From: Bacillota bacterium
GTDB taxonomy: Bacteria; Bacillota; Clostridia; Lachnospirales; Lachnospiraceae
Direction of reading: 5' to 3'
Assembly (NCBI GenBank): GCA_023413555.1
Contig: JAEZPG010000123.1
Coordinates: forward strand, 1 to 64,000
DNA length: 64,000 nucleotides
Shown here: piece after piece, positions 26,351-35,207 of the stretch
How the letters are laid out: every line of letters starts with the position of its first letter
Position numbering within the stretch: the stretch's first letter is position 1
Made by a program: the position numbers and the translations under genes
The notes under the pieces: model-generated
What the model was told of the DNA's origin: nothing
The model's database searches: none
Seen by the model: only the letters and a program-made list of their open reading frames with translations

Positions 26351-27520
26351 ATGATTATTGGCAGTAAAGAGCTCATACGTGATATTAATAGCAATTTGGT
26401 TCTAGAGACTATAATTGATAAAAGCCCTCTCTCCCGGGCTACGCTTTCAAAAGAGTTAGGCTTAACAAAAGCAACCATTTCAACCATCGTACAAGACTTA
26501 ATAGACCGTCAACTGGTCATCGAAATTGGTAGTGACAATACAGACCTCGGTAGAAAACCTATACTACTTACCTACAACAAGCAAGCTGGGTATGCTCTTT
26601 GTATTGATATTCAACCAGACCACTGTTCTACTATACTAAGTAATCTACAGGCTGATATTATAAAGCAAGACACTATTGTTACTCCTGAAAGACCAGAGGA
26701 TCTTCCGGATGCCCTGATAGAATATGTAAGAGAGTTATTATCTAACCTTGCAACCTCTCACTATGGGTTGGTTGGCATTACATTAAGTGTTCATGGAGTC
26801 ACTTACGACAATCATGTAAAGTTTGCCCCTTACTATGATTTATCAGGTACCCATCTAATTAGTAAGATGGAGGGACAATTAGGTATTTCAACCTATTTAG
26901 AAAATGAAGCAAATCTCTCAGCTATGGGAGAAAGCTGTATGGTCTATGACAATGCCAATTTAGCTTCCATCAGTGTTCATTCTGGTATTGGGCTTGGACT
27001 GATTATGAATAATCACCTGGTGAAGGGATATAAGGGCTATGCTGGTGAAGTTGGGCATACCATCATTGATATAGATGGACGTCCTTGCCCATGTGGGAAC
27101 CATGGCTGTTTTGAACAGTACGTATCAGAGAAAGCATTATTGAAGGAATTCGCAACCAGAAAGGGAAAGAGCCGTGCCTACTTTGAGGATTTTATAGAGG
27201 CTTATGATAGTAAGGATCCAGACGCAAAAGCAATTGTTGACTTATTTGTAAAATACATGTCGGTAGGATTGAATAATATTCTCAATTCTTATAACCCAGA
27301 AATAATTATTATCAATAGTTCCTTTACATCCCGATATCCAATGCTGACTGAGGAAATCATCACAATGCTATCTAGTAAAATGAACAATTACAGTTCTATA
27401 CTGCCCTCCACCTTGCATGGTAAGTCCTCTTTACTGGGAGGTCTCTGCATGGCAATTAAGAACTTTTTAGGTATTAAGTACCTGAAGATGCATAACTGCT
27501 TTGACGTAAAGAAGATATAA
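26351..27520 (+). CDS. xylR: ROK-family xylose repressor
   Basis: 389 residues. An N-terminal winged helix (about 8-75: SPLSRATLSKELGLTKATISTIVQDLI) is joined to a ROK sugar-kinase-like domain with the zinc motif CPCGNHGCFEQY (about 256-267) and ENEANLSAMGE in the ligand region. This is the architecture of Bacillus XylR, which leaves DNA when xylose binds. It is divergent from xylA with a shared 268-base control region holding one operator for each gene. GAAAGG lies 11 bases before the ATG. Shares a convergent terminator with the next gene. Confidence 0.92.
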   Translation: MIIGSKELIRDINSNLVLETIIDKSPLSRATLSKELGLTKATISTIVQDLIDRQLVIEIGSDNTDLGRKPILLTYNKQAGYALCIDIQPDHCSTILSNLQADIIKQDTIVTPERPEDLPDALIEYVRELLSNLATSHYGLVGITLSVHGVTYDNHVKFAPYYDLSGTHLISKMEGQLGISTYLENEANLSAMGESCMVYDNANLASISVHSGIGLGLIMNNHLVKGYKGYAGEVGHTIIDIDGRPCPCGNHGCFEQYVSEKALLKEFATRKGKSRAYFEDFIEAYDSKDPDAKAIVDLFVKYMSVGLNNILNSYNPEIIIINSSFTSRYPMLTEEIITMLSSKMNNYSSILPSTLHGKSSLLGGLCMAIKNFLGIKYLKMHNCFDVKKI

Positions 27521-27527
27521 TTATCTT

Positions 27528-27572
27528 ACCGGAGATGGACAAGTTGAATACTATCAAATGTCCATTTCTGGT
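27528..27572. terminator. Convergent terminator between xylR and the MocR gene
   Basis: ACCGGAGATGGACA (27528-27541) pairs with TGTCCATTTCTGGT (27559-27572), 12 Watson-Crick pairs plus two wobbles in 14. The right arm lies within the last codons of the convergent MocR gene. T runs are weak on both sides. Confidence 0.5.
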
Positions 27573-28975
27573 ATATATTCTATAATAATATTCTTAATCA
27601 CTTCCAAACCTCTTAAAAGCGATTCTATCTCCATTCCAGTATACCCCATAATAATCTGATTTTTATGGTTTCCCTTTTGTATTGTATGACGTTCCACTGG
27701 AACCACATAAACACCAGCCTGAAAGAGTTGATTGATCATTTCTTCCGAAAAGATTGCCTTATCAAATTCTACTATTACATGCATCCCCGCCTCTGCACCA
27801 TGTATCTGAATCATTTCACCAAACATAGCATCCATCTTTTCTAACAATATATCATGCCTTTTCCGATACTCCTTTTTCATGTGTCGAATATGTCTCTCTA
27901 ATTCTCCACTTTCTATAAAATGCATTAATGCCAGTTGATAAATAGAATTGGAATGGTGATCTGCCAATCGTTTCAGCTCACGTATCTTACTAACAAGCTG
28001 TTCTGGTACAACCAGATAGCCTAATCGAATGGAAGGAAACATGACTTTACTAAAGGTTCCAACATAAATCACATGCTCACTATCCAGTTCAAACAATGAA
28101 TTAACTGGAGGGCTATCGTAGGTAAAAATGCTGTCATATTCATCTTCCAGAATATAAGCTCCAGTTTTTCTGGCAAACTCCACCAAAGCGATTCGCCTCT
28201 TAAATGGAAGAATCCCTCCCATGGGAAATTGATGACTTGGTGTTACAAAGATTAAATCCGGTTTTTCTTCACTTGGAAATTGCTCAGGCCGGATGCCTTG
28301 TTGATCTACCTCAAAAGGGATTATGTTGTCTGTGTGGTATGAAAAAATCTGCTTTACATTGAAGTTAGATGGATCCTCTATCCAAACTTCACTTTTGGAT
28401 GATAGAAGGCATTTGGCAACTAGAGACAAACCTTGCTTCGCTCCAGAAGTAATAATAATCTGTTGGGGAGAACAGGCAATCCCCCTTGTCTTTTTCAGGT
28501 AATCACACAGTACCTCACGTAATTCAGGTCGCCCTTGGGGGTCATCATAACCAAGAGCAGATATTGGGGCCTCCAAAAAAACACGTGAAACTGCTCGATT
28601 CCATTTTGCCCGCGGAAATAAACTAATAGCAGGTAGTCCACTATCATAATTGATGATATCGTCTGTAATAACAAGATCAGTTAGGGAAGCTGTTTGCTGA
28701 TTTTTTATAGGCACAATTTTCACTGTGCTATGTACACTGGGAGAGACATAAAAACCAGATCCGGCGACACTGTAAACCACACCCTCTGCTACCAGCATAT
28801 CATAGGCGGATAGTACCGTATTCCTTGCAACAGATAAATTCTGGCATAATTCGCGAGAGGAAGGTAGCGCCTCCCCAGCTAATAGTTCTCCTAACAATAT
28901 TTTTTCTCGCATTGCACTATAAATTTGTGTTACATAGGAACGTTTTTTCGTTTTATCAAAATTAAGATATATCAT
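27554..28975 (-). CDS. MocR-type (GntR plus aminotransferase) regulator, PdxR-like
   Basis: 473 residues from the ATG at 28975 (GAGG six bases upstream; an ATG two codons earlier overlaps the ribosome site). A GntR winged helix at about 15-80 (PSSRELCQNLSVARNTVLSAYDML) is followed by a fold type I aminotransferase-like domain with SGAKQGLSLVAKCL and the PLP lysine in TFSKVMFPSIRLGY. Such proteins sense PLP or an amino compound through bound PLP; PdxR controls vitamin B6 genes, others control transporters. The divergent gene is an EamA exporter, a common MocR target. Two nested inverted repeats lie between them. Confidence 0.88.
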   Translation of the reverse strand: MIYLNFDKTKKRSYVTQIYSAMREKILLGELLAGEALPSSRELCQNLSVARNTVLSAYDMLVAEGVVYSVAGSGFYVSPSVHSTVKIVPIKNQQTASLTDLVITDDIINYDSGLPAISLFPRAKWNRAVSRVFLEAPISALGYDDPQGRPELREVLCDYLKKTRGIACSPQQIIITSGAKQGLSLVAKCLLSSKSEVWIEDPSNFNVKQIFSYHTDNIIPFEVDQQGIRPEQFPSEEKPDLIFVTPSHQFPMGGILPFKRRIALVEFARKTGAYILEDEYDSIFTYDSPPVNSLFELDSEHVIYVGTFSKVMFPSIRLGYLVVPEQLVSKIRELKRLADHHSNSIYQLALMHFIESGELERHIRHMKKEYRKRHDILLEKMDAMFGEMIQIHGAEAGMHVIVEFDKAIFSEEMINQLFQAGVYVVPVERHTIQKGNHKNQIIMGYTGMEIESLLRGLEVIKNIIIEYIPEMDI

Positions 28976-29028
28976 AATCATCCTCTAACTGGCTCATTAA
29001 AAATAACATATAATTGTGTCTTTTCTAT

Positions 29029-29060
29029 ACCACTAATATGTGGTTACATTATATCGTAAC
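29029..29060. promoter_or_regulatory. Nested inverted repeats, candidate MocR operator
   Basis: ACCAC-TAATAT-GTGGT (29029-29044) overlaps GTTAC-ATTATATC-GTAAC (29043-29060). Both lie in the 117-base divergent region between the MocR gene and the EamA gene. Confidence 0.45.
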
Positions 29061-29092
29061 AAAATGATTAGCACAAGTAAGAAGGTATACTT

Positions 29093-29977
29093 ATGATAAT
29101 TAAACCTAGCTATCACCCTTATGCTATTGTAACCATCCTTTTTTGGTCACTAGCTTATGTCTTAACACGATTGACATTACAATACTTTTCAGCATTCTCA
29201 CTGGGATTTCTCAGATATTTTATAGCCTCTTGTACTCTAGTAGTAGTTGCTATTATAACAAAGATGAAACGTCCTCACAAATCAGATTATCCTTGGCTTA
29301 TCCTGTCTGGCAGCGTAGGATTCTTCTTCTACATGATAGCTTTCAATCAAGGACAGGCTACTGTTACAGCATCCACAGGAAGTATTGTCATTGCTACGGT
29401 ACCGGTAATCACTGCTCTTTTAGCCCGCTTTATGTATAGAGAAAAACTAGAAGCATTTCAATGGATTGCGACTCTAATTGAATTTACAGGGGTTTCCATT
29501 CTAACTTTAATGGATGGCATACTTTCTGTAAATGCAGGGTTGATATGGCTTATTCTTGCAGCATTAGCTTTGAGTATATACAACCTTTTTCAGCGAAAGC
29601 TTACACAAACCTATTCTGCATTGCAGACTTCTACATACAGCATTTTTTTTGGTACTTTACTGCTTACCATATTTGCCCCTACCGCAGTAAATGAAGTATC
29701 CTGTGTCCCACCAATCCAATATATATATCTTTTAGTTTTAGGGGTATGCTCCAGTGCTATTGCCTATGTTGCCTGGGCTAAAGCTTTTTCCTTATCACAT
29801 CAAGCTTCACAGGTCACTAATTATATGTTTGTCACACCTTTTTTAACAAGTATACTTGGATTTATTCTTGCTGGAGAAATACCAGACAGGGCAACATTTA
29901 TTGGTGGTGGAATCATCCTTATTGGTGTTCTATTATATAACTTTGGAGGGAAAATATATGACGTCAATCATCATTAG
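29093..29977 (+). CDS. EamA/DMT family transporter
   Basis: 294 residues with ten predicted membrane segments in two repeated EamA halves (each about 140 residues; the second begins near VNAGLIWLILAALALS). Family features include the ATVTASTGSIVIATVPVITALLA segment near residue 98 and AYVAWAKAFSLSHQASQ in the second half. Members export amino acids or other small metabolites; the substrate here is unknown. Divergent from the MocR regulator, likely its target. Overlaps the next gene by 20 bases. Confidence 0.9.
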   Translation: MIIKPSYHPYAIVTILFWSLAYVLTRLTLQYFSAFSLGFLRYFIASCTLVVVAIITKMKRPHKSDYPWLILSGSVGFFFYMIAFNQGQATVTASTGSIVIATVPVITALLARFMYREKLEAFQWIATLIEFTGVSILTLMDGILSVNAGLIWLILAALALSIYNLFQRKLTQTYSALQTSTYSIFFGTLLLTIFAPTAVNEVSCVPPIQYIYLLVLGVCSSAIAYVAWAKAFSLSHQASQVTNYMFVTPFLTSILGFILAGEIPDRATFIGGGIILIGVLLYNFGGKIYDVNHH

Positions 29978-30446
29978 AGCAATTACGAAAGATGAGTTAG
30001 AGAATTGTGTTGTTTTGATTCGTGAGAGTTTTAGCACTGTTGCCAAAGAATTTCACTTAACCCGAGAAAACTGTCCTACTAATGGAGCATTCCTTGAAGT
30101 ATCACATCTAAATTCCGATTGGAAGAATGATAATCATATGTATGGCTTATTTGAAGATTCAGTCATGATTGGCTTTATGGAGCTAAAACATAAAGTGTCT
30201 GATAGCTATGAGTTGGAAAAACTGTCTGTCCACCCTAGGTATCGACATCTTGGATATGGGGCATTACTTATAGACTATGCAAAGAAAATAGCATCGGAAG
30301 CCCAAGTTCAGAAAATTACACTGGGTATGATTGAAGAAAATACTTGTTTGAAGGAGTGGTATAAAACTCATGGATTCATCCCTACAGGAACAAAGAAGTT
30401 TGATCATCTCCCCTTTACAGTAGGTTTTATGGAGCTTATCCTATAA
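29958..30446 (+). CDS. GNAT family N-acetyltransferase
   Basis: 162 residues from the ATG at 29958, behind GGAGGG at 29945-29950; a longer frame from 29856 lies inside the EamA gene and has no ribosome site. GNAT motif A is ELEKLSVHPRYRHLGYGALLIDYA (about 73-96) and motif B follows as KITLGMIEENTCLKEWYKTHGFIPTG. Translationally coupled to the exporter (20-base overlap), so the two may detoxify or export the same compound. Substrate unknown. Confidence 0.88.
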   Translation: MTSIIIRAITKDELENCVVLIRESFSTVAKEFHLTRENCPTNGAFLEVSHLNSDWKNDNHMYGLFEDSVMIGFMELKHKVSDSYELEKLSVHPRYRHLGYGALLIDYAKKIASEAQVQKITLGMIEENTCLKEWYKTHGFIPTGTKKFDHLPFTVGFMELIL

Positions 30447-30459
30447 ATAAACATACATT

Positions 30460-30491
30460 CACCCCAAGGCCGCTATATGGGCTTTGGGGTG
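30460..30491. terminator. Hairpin after the EamA-GNAT operon
   Basis: CACCCCAAGGC (30460-30470) pairs with GCTTTGGGGTG (30481-30491), 10 of 11. No long T run on either side, so activity is uncertain; position between two convergent genes supports it. Confidence 0.5.
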
Positions 30492-30506
30492 CCTGTCATA
30501 ATAGTA

Positions 30507-30917
30507 TTATTTCTTGCTACTAATCTGCTTTTTCATATAGGCAAGAACATCTTTTCTCGTAACGATTCCGATGAAACTTCCCTCATCATCTTCTACTGGT
30601 ACAAAGTTCTGGTTTACAACCTTATCAAAGAGATCTTCTACCGTTTCATTCACACGAACAATTTGATTATCTCTTCTTCTTGGTATCTCAATAATCTGAA
30701 TACTCTCTAGTTCCTTTTCTTTAGGAAAACCTTTGTGTTTCATATACCAAAGCAAATCTCCTTCAGTGATTGTACCAATATATCTACCTTCATTGCTCAA
30801 AAGGGGAACAGCAGTATAACCGTGATATTCCATCCCTTCTATCACCTGACGGAGGGAATCAGTTTCCACTACTTTGGCCACCTCAGCCTTAGGTGTTAAA
30901 AAAAATAATATATTCAT
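30507..30917 (-). CDS. CBS domain protein
   Basis: 136 residues made of two CBS motifs (about 8-60 and 75-130): MEYHGYTAVPLLSNEGRYIGTITEGDLL and NQNFVPVEDDEGSFIGIVTRKDVLAYMKK. A Bateman module of this kind binds adenine nucleotides and usually regulates a partner; no partner domain is fused and none is evident nearby. AAAGGA precedes the ATG. It stands alone between a convergent hairpin and the spore-protein gene. Confidence 0.88.
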   Translation of the reverse strand: MNILFFLTPKAEVAKVVETDSLRQVIEGMEYHGYTAVPLLSNEGRYIGTITEGDLLWYMKHKGFPKEKELESIQIIEIPRRRDNQIVRVNETVEDLFDKVVNQNFVPVEDDEGSFIGIVTRKDVLAYMKKQISSKK

Positions 30918-30968
30918 CTCATCAATCCTTTGTTCTTCTGTTAATCTATGTACAGTATAACATAAAAT

Positions 30969-31031
30969 GGCACCAGAGGCTATGGAGAAATAATATAATA
31001 TAAACTGTTATTCCACATAGTCTCTGGTGCC
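30969..31031 (-). terminator. Terminator of the spore-protein gene
   Basis: GGCACCAGAG (30969-30978) and CTCTGGTGCC (31022-31031) are perfect arms, extended inward by CTATGGAG and CACATAG with mismatches; on the minus strand ATTTTATG follows. Confidence 0.65.
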
Positions 31032-31037
31032 CTACTA

Positions 31038-31253
31038 CTATGATCTAGCCTCGTTAGACTGTTGTTTACTTTCTCGTTTCCTCTTGGTAATTAAACCACC
31101 GATTCTGCCAGTCTCTTTGGCATTTAAAGATTTCCAACCACTTTGTATCACCTTTTCATAAAGACCCAGTTCTTTGGCAATCTCATATTTTAACAGCTCA
31201 TCCGGTAGCAATTGTTCCGAAGAAACTAATCCTTTTGATTGATTCATGTTCAT
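31038..31253 (-). CDS. Alpha/beta-type small acid-soluble spore protein
   Basis: 71 residues. Family landmarks are LKYEIAKELGL (with the Glu-Ile-Ala site cut by the germination protease) and GRIGGLITKR near the end, separated by the DNA-binding stretch IQSGWKSLNAKETG. These proteins coat DNA in the spore core and protect it from UV and heat. The C-terminal tail is unusually basic and polar (KRKRESKQQSNEARS). AAGGAAGGG precedes the ATG. Its presence is the clearest sign in the window that the organism makes endospores. Confidence 0.88.
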   Translation of the reverse strand: MNMNQSKGLVSSEQLLPDELLKYEIAKELGLYEKVIQSGWKSLNAKETGRIGGLITKRKRESKQQSNEARS

Positions 31254-31355
31254 TAGGGACCCTTCCTTTCTTAGTAGAAGTATACCCCTTATACCTGCTT
31301 TTAAACATTTATTTAGAATTCAATTCGTGTTTAATGGCTAACTCTTATCATATAC

Positions 31356-34300
31356 TCAAAGAGGGATGGCCTGATTGAGAGAAAGGGAATAGATATAAAC
31401 TTCCTTCACCTTCAGATGCAACTGTCTCTCTAAAGCTTCCTTGTAGTAGTATAGCTGAGTCTTATATCTTTTCACTAGCTGATGTTCGTTTACCACATGA
31501 TCCGTCTTATAATCCCAAAGGATAATTTCATCTTCCTCTATGAGGAATGCATCAATAATCCCCTGTACCAGAATCATTTCCTCACTTTTATAACGTTCAT
31601 GAATACTTAAAGCAGGTTGCCCCATCACAAACTGTTGCTCTCTGTAAAGTTCATTTCTCATCTGCGCCTTTGCCGCTTTTCTACCCAGTGGAGATAGTAA
31701 GAAATGAAGTAATTTCTCAGGCTGTAAGATTTTAAGATCCTCCGTTGACAATGCACCCTTCTCAACCAGGGAGGCAAGTTGTAACTCTAAGGTCTCTTTA
31801 TCAATAACTGCCACAAAGTCTAATATCTCCAGAATATGGTGGTATAAAGTTCCCACTTCATTGGCAGCAATTTTTTGCCCTTCCTCCTTCTCATCCTCCT
31901 TCATAAAGGTAGGTATGGTTTTAATGAAACCCTCCTCAGGAAGTTCCTTAAGCTCTAGTGGAACTATCGATACACTCTCCTCTTCCTCTGTCTCTTGGCT
32001 TAGCTTCTTAAGTTCACTTACAGTAACCTTTCCTGCAATCTTTGTATCCTCTTCATAAGGATAGGAAAATGCCAATTTCTCCTCTAACAGCTTCCTAATC
32101 TCACTGTCATACACCTGACTAGTATCAAAGTTTTGAAGAGTTTCCTTTGTAAGATTTCTAGTGATGGTCTCCATAACTTCCTTCTTAACCAAGCTCATAA
32201 CATCCACAAAGGATACCTGGATTGGCACCTCCTCCAACAGTGTCTGGTTGCTTTTTCTAAGTTTCATAGCAAGCTCCATTTGTTCTGGATTCTGACTATA
32301 ATCATAAAGAATCTCGTCAATTGCTAGGTAAAGAATCGGATGGGCTTTCAAAGCCTCCTCCACCCAATCTAGATAGGACTGGGCTCCTGTTAGAGTTTCA
32401 AAACTTAAGATCTTTTGATCCGGGGTATACATATGAAGCTCGTGTAACTTGTTCTCCAATTTCTTCTGGTATCCAGTAAGAATCAATTTTTCCTTAGCAC
32501 GAGTTAACGCTACATACAGAACACGAAGTTCCTCAGCCTCATTTTCCAGTATAATACTTCTTGTAATGATTTTCTTAATCAAGGTTGGAGATTTAATACG
32601 AAGTTTGGTATCGACACATTCAGGTCCCAAACCATAATCTGCATGTAGGACCACCTTACTGTTGGCATCTTGATTATTCCAATGTTTCCCCATTCCGGAC
32701 ACAAACACCACCGGAAACTCCAGTCCCTTACTTTTGTGAATGGTCATAATACGAACAGCATTACCATACTCATTATCCGTAGAAGCCTCTCCCTTATCAA
32801 TCTCATATTTGTGAAGTTTCTCAATATATCTATTAAAATCAAATAATCCGGAGTAACTGCTTGATTCAAATTCCACAGCTTGGCTAATCAGCATTTCTAC
32901 ATTGGCAACCCGTCGTTCTCCTGCTGGCATTGCCTGAATGAAATAATAATAATTGGTGTCTTCTACAATATTCTGGATCAGCTCATAGATGGTAGTATGA
33001 TTCAGCTGCTTTCGAAACCGATGAAAGAATCCTATAAAATGTAGAAGTTTTCTTTTTACAGTTTCCTCTTCCCCTGTTTCACTATAAGCTACTACGTTAT
33101 CAAATAACTCCTGTGTCTTACCACCGATACGAATTAATGCAAGATCTTCACTGGTTAGTCCGAAGATGGGACTGTGTAAAACTGCTGCCAACGGAATCTC
33201 CTGTCTTGGATTATCTAATACTTTTAACATATTTAAGATGGTACGAATCTCCATGGTACTATAATATCCGGACTGAGTGTCCGCATATGCACTGATTCCC
33301 TCTGCTAACAGCACATCTACAAATACCTCTGCCCAACCTGATACACTTCGAAATAAAATAACAATATCCGATAATCTCACTGGCCTAAAAACTGGTTGTC
33401 CCTGTTCATCACTCTCATTTCCCTGAATTAGCAAGCCTTTCTCTGGATCTATAAGCTCTTTTATTCTTTTAGCTACCGCCTTTGCCTCTAATTCCTTCTT
33501 AGTAAAATCCGTCAAAGGAGAATCATCAGCACTAATCTCCTCCGTGGCATCCTCTATTTGCTCTTCCATCTTCCCTAACTGTGTCTCTATCAATTGCTGA
33601 TCGTCCTTGGTTATCTGACTAATCTCCCCTATCACCATAAGTTCCATAGAGGTAGAGGTTCTCTCTCCCTTAGGATACTTGGCGCCCACATAAAGAGCTG
33701 CCTCCTTATCATAGGTTATACCTCCTAGTCTGTCCTGCATGATTTGTCCAAATATGAAGTTTACAGGATCTAATACCTCTTTTCGGCTTCTAAAGTTCTT
33801 ATGAAGATTGATTTTCTGATACTTTGAATCCATTAGAGTATAATCTCGGTATTTTTCCATGAACAGCTCTGGCCTTGCCATGCGGAATTTATAAATACTT
33901 TGCTTAACATCCCCAACCATAAACACGTTAGGTTCTAAAAGCCGTTCCTTAGAGATACTAGTAAGTAAAGTTTCCTGTACATAATTACTATCCTGATACT
34001 CATCAATCAAGATTTCATCATAATACTCCATAAGTTCTATAGCTACTGCAGAAGGAATAATTTCTCCAGTTTCCTGATCCTTAGACACTAAGATATCCAG
34101 AGCATAATGCTCCATATCGCTAAAATCTATAATTCCCTTCTCTTCCTTTTTCTTTCTATACTCTTTGGAAAATTCTATAGTCAGATGAATCAGGGCTTCC
34201 ATACTAATTCTGGTCTTTTGAATGTCCAAAAGCATTCCATCCGGACTTTGGAAAAAGAATTGTCCAATAAGGCTCTGAATTGCTTTTTTTATCCGATCTC

Positions 34301-35207
34301 TCGTATTTTTTACATATTCTCGTTTATAAATGGACACCGAACTATCCCTTTTTCCTGACAACTTGGCAAAGTATAGTGCCGCAAATTGATCATAATACTC
34401 TTGATAAGAGGTAGCTTTTTGAATCTTTGTTATCATATCCTTTTCTGCCACTAAGATATCTAGATACATATAAGGACCATCTGGCTCCTCACAAATACCA
34501 ATCAGGTCGTTAAGTCTTTCAGCATAATCCCCTAACATAAGCCCTAGGTAATGAAGCAGCTGTTTCATCCAGTCCGTTTGCTCCATTTCCTCTAAAGTCT
34601 GAACATGAAAGGACTTAAGATTCTGTTTCAGCCATTCCTCTGGCCATGGGTAGCTAACGGAAAAATTATAAAGCCTAACTATCAGATTCTCGATGCCGCT
34701 ATCCGACTTCCCGGTAGCATAGCATTCAATCAGCTCCACAAAATCCTCCGGCAATTCCTCATAATACCTCTCTAAAAGCTCGCTCATGACATCTGCCATT
34801 AACAATTCCAACTCTCCTTCGGTTCCTACCCGAAATGAGGGATCTATATCAATGGTATTAAAATAGTTACGTACTATATACTGACAAAATGCATCAATAG
34901 TCATAATCTGAGCAGTTGGAATCAGGGCAATTTGCTTTTGTAATCTCTTATTATCAGGTTCCTCCTTTAAGCGGTTATCTACTGCCTTAAGGATACGCTC
35001 CTTCATCTCACTGGCAGCGGCCTTAGTAAAAGTCACAATTAATAAATGATCCACATCCACTGGATGCTCCTCATCTGTAATCATGGTGATGATACGCTGT
35101 ACTAACACAGCTGTCTTACCAGAACCGGCTGCTGCAGACACCAGGATATTGCGGTTTCTTAAATGAATGACCTGTTCCTGCTCTTTGGTCCAATTAACTT
35201 TCCTCAT
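31356..35207 (-). CDS. addA: ATP-dependent helicase/nuclease subunit A
   Basis: 1283 residues. With AddB it forms the RecBCD-like complex that resects DNA double-strand ends for recombination. UvrD-type helicase motifs run from the Walker A AAAGSGKTAVLV near residue 32 through the DEYQDSN motif II, VGDVKQSIYKFR and VRIMTIHKSKGLEFPVV; the RecB nuclease domain is C-terminal with LWDYKTDH. I use the ATG at 35207, which follows GGGAGG by eight bases; it overlaps the end of addB by 14 bases, so the subunits are translationally coupled. Confidence 0.96.
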   Translation of the reverse strand: MRKVNWTKEQEQVIHLRNRNILVSAAAGSGKTAVLVQRIITMITDEEHPVDVDHLLIVTFTKAAASEMKERILKAVDNRLKEEPDNKRLQKQIALIPTAQIMTIDAFCQYIVRNYFNTIDIDPSFRVGTEGELELLMADVMSELLERYYEELPEDFVELIECYATGKSDSGIENLIVRLYNFSVSYPWPEEWLKQNLKSFHVQTLEEMEQTDWMKQLLHYLGLMLGDYAERLNDLIGICEEPDGPYMYLDILVAEKDMITKIQKATSYQEYYDQFAALYFAKLSGKRDSSVSIYKREYVKNTRDRIKKAIQSLIGQFFFQSPDGMLLDIQKTRISMEALIHLTIEFSKEYRKKKEEKGIIDFSDMEHYALDILVSKDQETGEIIPSAVAIELMEYYDEILIDEYQDSNYVQETLLTSISKERLLEPNVFMVGDVKQSIYKFRMARPELFMEKYRDYTLMDSKYQKINLHKNFRSRKEVLDPVNFIFGQIMQDRLGGITYDKEAALYVGAKYPKGERTSTSMELMVIGEISQITKDDQQLIETQLGKMEEQIEDATEEISADDSPLTDFTKKELEAKAVAKRIKELIDPEKGLLIQGNESDEQGQPVFRPVRLSDIVILFRSVSGWAEVFVDVLLAEGISAYADTQSGYYSTMEIRTILNMLKVLDNPRQEIPLAAVLHSPIFGLTSEDLALIRIGGKTQELFDNVVAYSETGEEETVKRKLLHFIGFFHRFRKQLNHTTIYELIQNIVEDTNYYYFIQAMPAGERRVANVEMLISQAVEFESSSYSGLFDFNRYIEKLHKYEIDKGEASTDNEYGNAVRIMTIHKSKGLEFPVVFVSGMGKHWNNQDANSKVVLHADYGLGPECVDTKLRIKSPTLIKKIITRSIILENEAEELRVLYVALTRAKEKLILTGYQKKLENKLHELHMYTPDQKILSFETLTGAQSYLDWVEEALKAHPILYLAIDEILYDYSQNPEQMELAMKLRKSNQTLLEEVPIQVSFVDVMSLVKKEVMETITRNLTKETLQNFDTSQVYDSEIRKLLEEKLAFSYPYEEDTKIAGKVTVSELKKLSQETEEEESVSIVPLELKELPEEGFIKTIPTFMKEDEKEEGQKIAANEVGTLYHHILEILDFVAVIDKETLELQLASLVEKGALSTEDLKILQPEKLLHFLLSPLGRKAAKAQMRNELYREQQFVMGQPALSIHERYKSEEMILVQGIIDAFLIEEDEIILWDYKTDHVVNEHQLVKRYKTQLYYYKEALERQLHLKVKEVYIYSLSLNQAIPL

